A stretch of 64,000 nucleotides of DNA from an uncultured Bacteroidales bacterium (lineage in GTDB: Bacteria; Bacteroidota; Bacteroidia; Bacteroidales; Bacteroidaceae), in NCBI GenBank assembly GCA_902787575.1, contig CADAGX010000008.1, forward strand, positions 1 to 64,000, read 5' to 3'. A program made the translations under genes and the position numbers. Positions 8,901-16,348 of the stretch are shown here, in pieces; position 1 is the first letter of the stretch; each line of letters opens with the position of its first letter. The notes beneath the pieces are model-generated. The model saw only the letters and a list, made by a program, of their open reading frames with translations. It was not told where the DNA came from and ran no database searches.

Positions 8901-9860
8901 CGTGTAGATGGCATTGTAGCCGCGGCTCTCGCCCACGCGGTCGGCCCAATAGCGCTGCACCATGCTCTTGTTCGTAGCGTAGTTCCAGTCGCTCTCGCCC
9001 GTGCCACCGAACTTTGTCCACTCGTACACATTGTCGCGAAGCATCTGTTCGCAGTGGCTCGAACCCATATAGATGTCGTACTTGTGGATGAGCGGCAGGT
9101 TTGACTTCTCGAACCAGAAGGCTCGAGAGCCGGGATGCATGGCCGGCCATAGCGTATTGGCGCGGAGACGCAACAGAAGTTCCATGATGCGGCCGTAGGT
9201 GACGGGACCGAAGTTATTGAGATTGGTATCCTGTGTCTTGGCGGCCCAAGGACGCAGGCAGAAATCCTCATCGTTGAGGAAGATGCCGCGGAACTTGACC
9301 GAAGGTTCGCCACGCACAAAGCGGCCAGGGGTGACATAGAGTGCAGTGCGGCCAGCAGGTGCCACGTCGGCCCACCATATCCAGGGCGAAACGCCCATGC
9401 GGCGAGAGAGTTCGAAGATGGCATACGCCGTACCGCGCGGCTGTGAGCCATAGAGCACGAGCGCCTGCTCCACGCCCTCGAAAGGAGCGTTGACTACCTC
9501 CATGCCGAAAGCCTCCCACTTGCCGACTATGGCGCTGGCATCGATTTTTCCCATGCGGACGAGCGAATCCACTAATGCGCTCTGCCCGACGGTGCCCACG
9601 ATAACGGGCTTAGTACCCTTCGTCAGCGAGCCGGTGACCACCGGAGTGCGACGAGTCACAGCCTTGATGTCTGATGCCAGACACGACAGCGCCGTATAGA
9701 CGACTTCGCCATCCGACCTATCATACACCAGCGGCGCACGGACCGAGGTCGTCACCAGTGGGAAGTAGCCATCGCCGTTGGCATCCACTACGTTGATTTC
9801 CTGAGCGCTCAGCGTAAAAGAAAGGAGCGCGAAAGCCAAAAACATGAATTTATGACGCAT
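5988..9860 (-). CDS. GH115 alpha-glucuronidase with duplicated C-terminal domains and sorting-like tail
   Basis: 1290 residues. Residues 1-19 form a signal peptide (MRHKFMFLAFALLSFTLSAQ). The GH115 signatures are clear: GVSPWIWWADV, SVKFRGIFLNDEDF (about 187), and VTLMWVDDNQGYIRQ (about 390) in the TIM barrel, followed by the helical region and the GH115 C-terminal domain with MMDYKPNNWSQHLMP. GH115 enzymes release (4-O-methyl-)glucuronate from xylan. Beyond the usual length lie two related modules, starting near 833 (LLVNSDFEYS) and 1035 (LVKNYDFEFYED), each with CRLFANNSVQYYG or TRLFANNAVQYYG; they resemble carbohydrate-binding jelly rolls. The last ~40 residues (MLDGRRVERR ... RGIYIMDGRKVVLM) resemble the short C-terminal sorting tails of type IX secretion cargo. 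Works with the CE15 esterase on glucuronoxylan. Confidence 0.88.
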   Translation of the reverse strand: MRHKFMFLAFALLSFTLSAQEINVVDANGDGYFPLVTTSVRAPLVYDRSDGEVVYTALSCLASDIKAVTRRTPVVTGSLTKGTKPVIVGTVGQSALVDSLVRMGKIDASAIVGKWEAFGMEVVNAPFEGVEQALVLYGSQPRGTAYAIFELSRRMGVSPWIWWADVAPAGRTALYVTPGRFVRGEPSVKFRGIFLNDEDFCLRPWAAKTQDTNLNNFGPVTYGRIMELLLRLRANTLWPAMHPGSRAFWFEKSNLPLIHKYDIYMGSSHCEQMLRDNVYEWTKFGGTGESDWNYATNKSMVQRYWADRVGESRGYNAIYTLGMRGVHDTGINGYSSTEDKVRGLTEILAYQRQLITDSLGDPTTIPQVFIPYKEVLTAYNAGLRVPDDVTLMWVDDNQGYIRQFPTATEQRRSGGHGVYYHLSYWGSPGNGWLWLSTVSPTLCCLELKKAYEQGIRNQWIINVGDIKPAEEELEFCMDLAWDVDKWNPQDAYLYTREWAARTFGEKVADEISAIKLEYYRLGIAAKPEHVQLVGFDWDEVQIEKRLDDYRRIYDRAVALKASIPTALRDAYYQLVEYPVCAAADQNIKLLRARQSFTYARAGRQKAVEYATEAQNAFNEIVSLTNTYNTGISGGKWNRMMDYKPNNWSQHLMPSVATQNDVVPQVWSLPEWNYQVIAGGDYETSSSTVVRIEGLGAEGSSATVWPLNLTAYTNASYIRAPYVTYSLGVRKGLNEVEVRLLPTFPLNASYDLRVGISTGTGVPTFVSAKTSAMSEQWDETVSQGYFPCSVFYESDEDKTIQVKLYLMDPCVVIAGVAAMPLYAEGDETENLLVNSDFEYSNAGRLNPQGTSTRYMPKGWQYSGTLKGNSWGVNQDAKHIHGINACWVSSAPMPDAFELYQTVPASKLKPGTYRVSCLLGAYKDKLANCRLFANNSVQYYGKETDYVPDVIVKGEDITYAGYGGSGGGRMNLNSMQVLVTLAEGEDLRVGIRSSNFKTDGTRSTSDNHGWFKVDHFRIERLADPEPQADTLGLTRRLVKNYDFEFYEDTLTSLPVPFDGATHKTLRAPYGWQHVWNGAQSFPGTSYGINTDGQDFHGQGLCWYQPQGDYMPEGFELFQEIPADSLVAGTYEVRCLLWLENKYFGTTRLFANNAVQYYGPEETYALAALTEGETATFAGHATQGTRLCEMVVRTHVGEGENLRLGLRSGRMATDGLDASESKAVGVMRTKNGWFRCDYFRLSLVEADGTGVNSVLLPQRRRDIFMLDGRRVERRNAPLPRGIYIMDGRKVVLM

Positions 9861-9891
9861 CTGTTTCTGTATTTAAGTGTAACTTACGCGG

Positions 9892-9922
9892 CAAAGGTAC
9901 GTAAAATTTTCATTTCCTCAAG
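9892..9922 (-). promoter_or_regulatory. Promoter for the GH115 gene
   Basis: Minus strand: TACCTTTG (9892-9899) with CTTG (9919-9922) 19 nt upstream, about 32 bp before the ATG at 9860. Confidence 0.6.
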
Positions 9923-9964
9923 CATATTCTATGCAAAAAAAATATCACACAGTGGGAATAAACA

Positions 9965-10009
9965 CGTGCTGCAAGAGATTTCGCACAGGGAAACCTGACT
10001 TGCAGCACG
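9965..10009 (-). terminator. 11-bp inverted repeat downstream of the gamma-carbonic-anhydrase-like gene
   Basis: CGTGCTGCAAG (9965-9975) and CTTGCAGCACG (9999-10009) are perfect complements with a 23-nt loop; a T-rich run follows further along the minus strand. Possible terminator of the gene ending at 10055. Confidence 0.4.
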
Positions 10010-10054
10010 CAGATATGTCAAATTTTGCCGCGAAGAAGCGCAGGCGATACACAA

Positions 10055-10630
10055 TTACTCTGCCGGTTCGTCGCCGTAAACCACCTGCCACGTGTTGGCC
10101 GGATTCTGGTCGGCGCGCCTGTACCAATCGCTGTACTCGATATAATGACTGGCATAGGTTTTGTTCAGTTCCTGTGCCTGCTGAGGGTCGACTTTCTTGA
10201 TGAACTTGGCCGGCACGCCGCCCCAGAGTTCGCCGTCGCCAATCACCGTATTGCTCAGCACGAGTGCTCCGGCTGCCACGATGGCGCCCCGCCCCACCAC
10301 TGCGTGGTCGAGCACCGTTGCCCCCATGCCGATGAGGGCACCGTCGCGAACCTCACATCCGTGGAGTGTGACACAGTGTCCCACCGTTACGTCATTGCCC
10401 AGAATGATGGGTGCACGCCCATTGAGCGTATGCAGGCAGCTGTTGTCCTGCACATTCGTACGGTCGCCAATCTTGATGTAGTCCACATCACCACGCACGA
10501 CAGCGTTGAACCAGATTGTCACGTCATCGCCCATCTCTACGTCGCCCACCACCACAGCACCTTCGCTGAAGTAGCAATGCTTGCCATACCGAGGACCGGG
10601 CATTCCCTCGAGACGTTTGAATATTGCCAT
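10055..10630 (-). CDS. Gamma-carbonic-anhydrase-like hexapeptide-repeat protein
   Basis: 191 residues of left-handed beta-helix: repeated hexapeptides such as VVVGDV, VTIWFN, IIVAAG-type triplets through residues 20-140. The three zinc-binding His positions of the gamma class are present (His67 in CLH, His85 in VTVGH, His90 in TLH). Members of this family are often annotated as YrdA/PaaY-like; true carbonic anhydrase activity is not assured. Cytoplasmic, no signal peptide. It stands alone between the GH115 gene and the fasciclin gene, all on the minus strand. Confidence 0.85.
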   Translation of the reverse strand: MAIFKRLEGMPGPRYGKHCYFSEGAVVVGDVEMGDDVTIWFNAVVRGDVDYIKIGDRTNVQDNSCLHTLNGRAPIILGNDVTVGHCVTLHGCEVRDGALIGMGATVLDHAVVGRGAIVAAGALVLSNTVIGDGELWGGVPAKFIKKVDPQQAQELNKTYASHYIEYSDWYRRADQNPANTWQVVYGDEPAE

Positions 10631-10696
10631 ATCAAAATAGTTTTATCAGAAAGCAGTTCTCCTGCAATAGCCACAGCCGAAATCCGCCGGCCGAGA

Positions 10697-10730
10697 AGAA
10701 AAAAGCGTTCTCCCGAAAGGAAGAACGCTT
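10697..10730 (-). terminator. Rho-independent terminator of fasciclin gene 1
   Basis: AAGCGTTCT (10703-10711) pairs with AGAACGCTT (10722-10730); on the minus strand the stem is followed by TTTTTTCTT. It lies 7 bp after the stop of the fasciclin lipoprotein at 10737. Confidence 0.8.
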
Positions 10731-10736
10731 CGTCTC

Positions 10737-12887
10737 TTACCAAATATCTTCAGGTTCGTTGGGGTTGTCGTAAACCTCCTTCGGGCAGTATTCCAGGTAG
10801 TCCATGTAGAACTCCTTCTGGTCCGTGTCGAGCACAGATTTTATCTTCATGTAGTACGTCTTGTTCGGGTCGAGCGTCTGGCGCACGAAGATACGGCGTA
10901 CGTTTTCGCGCTCGCTGTAGTCGCGCTCGCTCGTCTGCGACTGATAACGCGTAACGGACTTGCTCCCCTTCATCACCATGTTGTTGTGCATTCGCTTGTC
11001 CACTTCTGCATTATAGTCGTCGTCTTCTGTGTCGCGCTCCCAGCCGAAATTACTGTCGGTACCTGTCTTACGGTCTGTATCGGTAGCAAGATTCAGGTTC
11101 AACGGAATACCGGCCACGGGCAAGTTATTGGGATTGTCGCCAAAATAGAGCTGACCGATGCCACGCTTCGAGTTTGCCAGCACCTTGTAGCGCACTTCGT
11201 AAGTACCGCGGCGCGGCACAGGCGGCAGGCGGAACGTGAACTCCCAGCGGCCAGTGGCCTTCATCTCGTCCTCGTTGAGGTTACACCAGTTGTTGTTATA
11301 CGCGTTGTAATACACGAACTGGGCGTCCTCGTTCTGAATCATGTCGGGCAGATAGTTGTACTCCGTCACTGTGTTTGGGATATAGATGAACTGATTTGCC
11401 TCGGCCGTGGACTTCTTTTTGCGGAAGTCGTTGTTCATAGCCTCGGGGAAGATGCTCATCATGTCGAAACGGATACGCTGGCGGAAGAGGTTGTCGCGCA
11501 CCTCGTCGTTGTACGAAAGCGGAGCGTCGATGGGATAGATGTTGCAGTTGACGATGTCTGCCGTGACAGCCATTTCAGATTCTGTGAGAACGTGGCATCC
11601 CACCTTGTCGGCATCGCATTCCACCTCGCGACCTGAGCCGCGGCGGCCGTTGTCGAGCTTGGGGAAGCGGTTGATGCACACGCCATCGCTCATGGAAGTT
11701 TCAATGAGTTTGAAGAGACGGCGTTTGCCCATCGTGGTATAGTACTCCGTCACGGGTATCGAGTAAGTGTACGGATTGCTGGGATTGTAGCCCCACTCGT
11801 TGAAATGGAACACGAGACGGTTGCTGGGAATCTTCATCGGCAGTATGTGGTACGTAATCCACTGATAGAGCAGATGGTCCTCGCTCTCGTAGTTCTCGTC
11901 GGTGACGAAGACATCTTCGTTGGAATACTGATGATTGTCCAGAATCCACTGTGTCAGACGTGGCAGCAAGTCCGATGCCTGCGGGTCGAGGCCCTGAGAA
12001 CGCCAGAAGTCGTCGGTCTCGAGGAAGAGCGTGAAGCCGTATTTGCGATGCTCGGGCGTCGTGGCCTTGTTGCTGCTTTCGGCAAAACGCGTCATCGGCA
12101 CCGTAACGGGCAATTTGTCGCCCCGCTGATAGAGTGCCTCGTACACTTCGTCACGAATCTTCATCAGGGTGTCCATAAGACCACAGGCCTGAATGACACG
12201 GAAGGCCGTCAGATATCCCTCGCGCTTCTCGTCGAGGACTTCCTGGATGTAGTCTGCTGCCGTGATGTCGCGCGGAGCGATGACTTTCTGCATTTGGTGG
12301 ATGATGCCGTTGAGGCAAAGAATGTCGCGCTGCGTGTTGCTCAACGGATTATCCACGTTGATATAAATGCTGTCGGGCTCATTCTTTATATAATGTACGG
12401 CCAGTTTGTGGTCGTTCATCGTGGGCAACGGGAATTCTGCCTTGTCCACTTCGGGGAATTGAGCGGTCTCGTACTGAGTGTCGTCGCCGCCATCGATAAT
12501 TCCGTTGTAGACAACCACCTTGCGGATGGAGTCGAGTTTCGCAGAATCGGTGAAGGCTTCCCAAGAAGCAGCGGGTATCAGTCCATCTACCACCAGCGAT
12601 TCCAGGTATTCCTGAATGGCATCGTTCGTGGGAGCAAACACGGTATAATTACCGCGGGCCGAGAGCAACTGAGCCACGGTACTTGTGCTCATCGGAGACA
12701 CAGGCACGAGATCCAGCAACTTCACGTACTCGGAATAGACATCGTGTTTCTTGAGATAAGAAAGCACGGTGTCGTACTTAAAGACATAGCGAGCAGAAGT
12801 GTCTATCGACTCCTTACATCCGGCCACTGCCGCAGCCAGAAGCAGCACGAAACACACTTTCTTTAATAAATTCTGATTCTTCATCAT
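10737..12887 (-). CDS. Fasciclin-domain lipoprotein 1
   Basis: 716 residues from the double ATG at 12887/12884 (an upstream ATG at 12947 lies before the promoter's -7 box and is rejected). The lipobox AAAVAGC puts the acylated Cys at residue 24, so it is a membrane-anchored lipoprotein. A fasciclin module follows with the hallmark YTVFAPTNDAIQEYL and a later YNGIIDGG; a second fasciclin-like module starts near YGFTLFLETDDFW. The C-terminal third (RRGTYEVRYKVLANSKRG, QLYFGDNPNNLPV) is beta-rich and ends in PEDIW. Such proteins in Bacteroidetes are thought to act at the cell surface in adhesion or glycan binding, often near SusC/D pairs, which are not present here. Tandem paralogue of the next gene. 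Confidence 0.82.
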   Translation of the reverse strand: MMKNQNLLKKVCFVLLLAAAVAGCKESIDTSARYVFKYDTVLSYLKKHDVYSEYVKLLDLVPVSPMSTSTVAQLLSARGNYTVFAPTNDAIQEYLESLVVDGLIPAASWEAFTDSAKLDSIRKVVVYNGIIDGGDDTQYETAQFPEVDKAEFPLPTMNDHKLAVHYIKNEPDSIYINVDNPLSNTQRDILCLNGIIHQMQKVIAPRDITAADYIQEVLDEKREGYLTAFRVIQACGLMDTLMKIRDEVYEALYQRGDKLPVTVPMTRFAESSNKATTPEHRKYGFTLFLETDDFWRSQGLDPQASDLLPRLTQWILDNHQYSNEDVFVTDENYESEDHLLYQWITYHILPMKIPSNRLVFHFNEWGYNPSNPYTYSIPVTEYYTTMGKRRLFKLIETSMSDGVCINRFPKLDNGRRGSGREVECDADKVGCHVLTESEMAVTADIVNCNIYPIDAPLSYNDEVRDNLFRQRIRFDMMSIFPEAMNNDFRKKKSTAEANQFIYIPNTVTEYNYLPDMIQNEDAQFVYYNAYNNNWCNLNEDEMKATGRWEFTFRLPPVPRRGTYEVRYKVLANSKRGIGQLYFGDNPNNLPVAGIPLNLNLATDTDRKTGTDSNFGWERDTEDDDYNAEVDKRMHNNMVMKGSKSVTRYQSQTSERDYSERENVRRIFVRQTLDPNKTYYMKIKSVLDTDQKEFYMDYLEYCPKEVYDNPNEPEDIW

Positions 12888-12912
12888 TATATTTTTATTG
12901 TTTATTTCGCCA

Positions 12913-12920
12913 CAAAGATA
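12913..12920 (-). promoter_or_regulatory. -7 promoter element of fasciclin gene 1
   Basis: Minus strand TATCTTTG, 26 bp before the start at 12887. No convincing TTTG was found upstream. Confidence 0.45.
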
Positions 12921-12986
12921 AACATTTTTTTCTGACCGAGCACGCACTCTGCAAGAAATTCACACATATTGCCGGGGAAACCACCT

Positions 12987-15131
12987 TTACCAGATATCCT
13001 CCGGCGTCATGGGATTGTCGTACACTTCCTTCGGACAGATTTCGATAATGTCCATGTAGAATTCCTTCGCGTCAGAATCGAGCACCGACTTGTACTTCAG
13101 GTAGTACGTCTTGTCGGGGTCGAGCGTCTGCCGCGTAACGAGGTGGCGCACAATGTGCTTGTAGCCGTGCGAGCGGCAGACTGTACTTCCGTTCCAGGTA
13201 CCTTTCTCGCCCTTCATGAAGCCGTGGTTGCGCATACGCTTGTCTATCTCGGAATCGTAGTCCTCATCGCCAGTATCTTGCTCATAACCGACGCGTGCCA
13301 CACCCGACACGCCGCAGCGCGCTTCGTCGCCACAGAGCACCAAGTCCACGGGGATACCCGTCACAGGCAGATTGTTGGGATCTTCGCCGAAATACAACTG
13401 GGCTACACCACGGGCGGTGGTTGCCAATACGCGATAGCGCAACTCGTATGTGCCACGGCGTGCCACCGGCGGCAACTTGAACAGCAACTCGTAGCGGCCT
13501 ACAGCCTTCAACTCGTCGCCCTGATACGAACCCCAGCCCAAATTATACGCATTGTAGTACACAAACGTGGTGCCTTCGTTGATGCTGAGGTTGTCGAGGT
13601 ACTTGTACTGCGTGTCATCCATGAGCCATACGTTCTGGAAGCGTGCCGAGGTGAACGGCTGCCGACGGATGTCGTTGTTCATCAGCTCGGGGAAGAAGCT
13701 GGCACCCTCGTAGCGCAGGCGCTGACGTGCCAGATTGTTGCGGACGCTGTCGTTGTACGAGAGCGGTGCATCGATGGAGTAGATGATGCCGTTCTCCATG
13801 TTGTAGTCGAGCAGGTTGGGTGCGTCGTTGTTGACGCGGCATCCCACGCGCGACGGCAGACAGCTGGCTTCGTGGCCGTCTTGGCTTCGTCCGTTGTTGA
13901 TCTTCGGGAAACGGTTGAGGTACACACCGTTGCTTTCCTTGCTCTCGTAAATCTTCAGCAGGCGACGCTTGCCCATTGTGGTGTAGAATTCCATCACGGG
14001 GATGGTGTAGGTCGAAGTTTTTGACGGCTGATAGTATCCGTTCTCGTTGTAGTGGATGACAAGTCTGTCAGCCGCAAGGCGGTACGGCAGGATGTGGTAG
14101 GAAATCCACTGATTGAGCACGTTGTCCTCCGAGAGGTAGTCGGTGTTGTCCTTGGCTTCGGGATAGCAGTTGTGATCCACCACCCACTGCTGTACGTCGG
14201 CCGGCATGATGTCCTTGGCGGGCTTGCCCAGCTCTGCCTCCCACCAATCGTCGGTTTCCGCGAATATCGTGTAGCCGTACTTGCGGTGCTCGGGTGCATA
14301 GGCAAAGCCGTCGGTCAGGGATTTCAAGCCCTTGGATTCGGCATGGATACGCACGGGGATGTCGCCGTTCTGATAGAGGCGCTCGTACACTTCGTCGCGT
14401 GTCACCTCCAGCGTGTCGATATATCCGCACTGCATGATGCAGCGTGCCGTTACGAGGTACGGGCCTTTCTGCTCGTCGATGACGGTGCGAAGTATGCCGC
14501 CGAGCGATACAATGCTCGGTGCAACGACTTTCTCCATCTGGTGGATAATGCCGTTCAGCGCGTAGATGTTGCGGTTGCGAATGTTTATCGGGCAGTCGCC
14601 GTCCATGTAAATGCTGTCGGTGCCCTCTATCATATGCACGGCCAGTTTACGGCCGTTCATGTTGTTCATAGGCATCTCGGCGTTGTCGTCCGTCGGGAAG
14701 GAATATGTCTCGTAGAAACCTTCCTCGCCGCCGTCGATGACACTGTTGTGCACGATGACGTGGCGGACGGAGTCGAGTTTTGTGGAGTCGGTGAAGGCGT
14801 CCCACGAGGGCGATGCTATGATTTCCTTTTCCACCAGCTCCTCGAGGTACTTCTGTATAGCGTCGTTTGTCGGCGCGAACACGGTGTAATTGCCGCGGGC
14901 CGCAAGCAACTGAGCCACGGTGGACTCGCTGACGAAACTGACTGGCATTATCTTCAGCAACTTCACGTATTCCGTGTAATCGTCGTGCTTCTCGAGATAC
15001 GAAAGGATGGTCTCTTCTTTAAAGACGTAACGCGCAGATTCATCAATATTCTCCTTACATGCGCTCAGGAACAGCGCCACAAACAGTGCTGAAAGAAGTG
15101 CATATTTTGCCTTGACAGCTATCATTTTCAT
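12987..15131 (-). CDS. Fasciclin-domain lipoprotein 2
   Basis: 714 residues, start at 15131 (M3 at 15125 is an alternative). Lipoprotein signal ending LFLSAC, Cys25. It aligns along its whole length with the downstream paralogue: both begin C-K-E-x-I-D-x-S-A-R-Y-V-F-K, share VFAPTNDAIQ(K/E)YLE, RRGTYELRYRVLA, QLYFGEDPNNLPV and the ending PKEVYDNP..PEDIW. Two fasciclin-like modules are followed by a beta-rich C-terminal domain. A strong promoter lies just upstream, and each gene seems to have its own promoter. Surface adhesion or glycan binding is inferred from the family; partner unknown. Confidence 0.82.
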   Translation of the reverse strand: MKMIAVKAKYALLSALFVALFLSACKENIDESARYVFKEETILSYLEKHDDYTEYVKLLKIMPVSFVSESTVAQLLAARGNYTVFAPTNDAIQKYLEELVEKEIIASPSWDAFTDSTKLDSVRHVIVHNSVIDGGEEGFYETYSFPTDDNAEMPMNNMNGRKLAVHMIEGTDSIYMDGDCPINIRNRNIYALNGIIHQMEKVVAPSIVSLGGILRTVIDEQKGPYLVTARCIMQCGYIDTLEVTRDEVYERLYQNGDIPVRIHAESKGLKSLTDGFAYAPEHRKYGYTIFAETDDWWEAELGKPAKDIMPADVQQWVVDHNCYPEAKDNTDYLSEDNVLNQWISYHILPYRLAADRLVIHYNENGYYQPSKTSTYTIPVMEFYTTMGKRRLLKIYESKESNGVYLNRFPKINNGRSQDGHEASCLPSRVGCRVNNDAPNLLDYNMENGIIYSIDAPLSYNDSVRNNLARQRLRYEGASFFPELMNNDIRRQPFTSARFQNVWLMDDTQYKYLDNLSINEGTTFVYYNAYNLGWGSYQGDELKAVGRYELLFKLPPVARRGTYELRYRVLATTARGVAQLYFGEDPNNLPVTGIPVDLVLCGDEARCGVSGVARVGYEQDTGDEDYDSEIDKRMRNHGFMKGEKGTWNGSTVCRSHGYKHIVRHLVTRQTLDPDKTYYLKYKSVLDSDAKEFYMDIIEICPKEVYDNPMTPEDIW

Positions 15132-15153
15132 CTTTTTTTAAGGTTTAACGTTG

Positions 15154-15185
15154 CAAATATACGTCTTTTTTCTTTTTCGCTCAAA
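15154..15185 (-). promoter_or_regulatory. Promoter of fasciclin gene 2
   Basis: Minus strand TTTG (15182-15185), 20 nt, TATATTTG (15154-15161): an exact consensus match about 23 bp before the start codon. Confidence 0.75.
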
Positions 15186-15260
15186 GTTTGGCAGCATTTT
15201 TTTGGGCGTTGCATTGCCATTTCTTTGCTTTGGGCCATTCTTTGCGCTTGGAGACAGGCA

Positions 15261-15299
15261 AAAAAGGCACGTGTCGCAATCCGAAATGCGACACGTGCC
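15261..15299 (-). terminator. Rho-independent terminator of the arginine/proline cluster (after argF')
   Basis: GGCACGTGTCGCA (15266-15278) and TGCGACACGTGCC (15287-15299) form a perfect 13-bp stem with an 8-nt loop; on the minus strand TTTTTT follows. It lies about 60 bp past the stop of argF' at 15360. Confidence 0.8.
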
Positions 15300-15311
15300 G
15301 TCGGTTCACGC

Positions 15312-15346
15312 CACACGTAGTTTTGCTTCATGCGACGCGTGGCATT
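15312..15346. repeat. Copy of the GCGACGCGTGGCA repeat family
   Basis: GCCACACGT (about 15312-15320) faces GCGACGCGTGGCATT (from about 15332), an imperfect hairpin. The same word recurs near 49833 and 57413. Confidence 0.5.
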
Positions 15347-15359
15347 TTGTGTATCGAAG

Positions 15360-16331
15360 TCAGAGTTCCTGCAGGATGCGCTTCAGCACCACGGTGGCGC
15401 TAATCTCGCGATTGGCTGCCTCGGGAATGACCAGGCTGCGCGGGTCCTCGATGACAGCATCGCTCACTATCATGTTGCGGCGTACAGGCAGGCAGTGCAT
15501 AAAGTGAGCGTTGTTCGTCAGTGCCATGTGTGCCTCGTCCACCGTCCAATGCATCATCCGGTGGTAGTCGTCCAGCACCTTGCCATAGTCGGCAGGGCGC
15601 GTCACACCCGGGCAGCTCCAGTTCTTGGCGTAGACGAAGTCGGCACCCTGCAGTGCGTCCTGCTGATTGTACTCCACTCGAGCGCCGCAGAGGAATTTCG
15701 GGTCGAGCTCGTAGCCCTCGGGATGCGTCACCACGAAGTCCACGTCGGCAGCCATCATCCACTGCGCGAAGCTGTTGGGAACGGCCTGAGGCAGCGATTT
15801 GGGATGCGGTGCCCACGTCATTACCACTTTGGGCCGCTGCCGCTCCTTGTATTCCTCGATGGTTATCAGGTCGGCAAAGGCCTGCAGCGGATGTACGGTG
15901 GCCGTCTCCATGGCAAACACCGGCCGGCCGCTGTACTCGACAAACTGCCGGAAAACAGTTTCGGCGTAGTCGTATTCGCGGTCCGTCAGGCCGGCAAACG
16001 AGCGGACGCCTATCACATCGCAGTAAGAGCCCATCACGGGGATGGCTTCCAGCAGGTGTTCGCTCCGGTCGCCGTCCATGATAACTCCGCGCTCGGTCTC
16101 GAGTTTCCATGCGCCGGCGTTCACATCCAGCACAATGACGTTCATGCCCAGATTCATGGCGGCCTTCTGCGTGGAAAGGCGCGTGCGCAGGCTGTTGTTG
16201 AAGAAGACCATCAGCAGCGTCTTGTTGTGTCCCAACCGCTCGTACTGGAAGCGGTTTTCCTTCAGCTGACGTGCCTCCTCGAGTGCTTGGGAGAGTGAAC
16301 CCAAGTCTTCGACGTTGAGAAAACTTTTCAT
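15360..16331 (-). CDS. argF': N-succinyl/acetyl-ornithine carbamoyltransferase
   Basis: 323 residues, the Bacteroidetes transcarbamylase that uses N-acylated ornithine in arginine synthesis. The carbamoyl-phosphate motif appears as NNSLRTRLSTQ (45-55; S-x-R-T-R), and the conserved HCLPVRRN motif near the C-terminus binds the substrate. Recalled from the B. fragilis enzyme, residue 90 sets acyl specificity (Pro in the succinyl enzyme, Glu at the matching site of the Xanthomonas acetyl enzyme); here the aligned residue in DGDRSEHLLE is Ser90, which argues against acetyl specificity. It is the last gene of the cluster, 17 bp after the TldD-like gene, and is followed by a strong terminator. Confidence 0.9.
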   Translation of the reverse strand: MKSFLNVEDLGSLSQALEEARQLKENRFQYERLGHNKTLLMVFFNNSLRTRLSTQKAAMNLGMNVIVLDVNAGAWKLETERGVIMDGDRSEHLLEAIPVMGSYCDVIGVRSFAGLTDREYDYAETVFRQFVEYSGRPVFAMETATVHPLQAFADLITIEEYKERQRPKVVMTWAPHPKSLPQAVPNSFAQWMMAADVDFVVTHPEGYELDPKFLCGARVEYNQQDALQGADFVYAKNWSCPGVTRPADYGKVLDDYHRMMHWTVDEAHMALTNNAHFMHCLPVRRNMIVSDAVIEDPRSLVIPEAANREISATVVLKRILQEL

Positions 16332-16348
16332 GTCCTTTTTCTTTTAGT

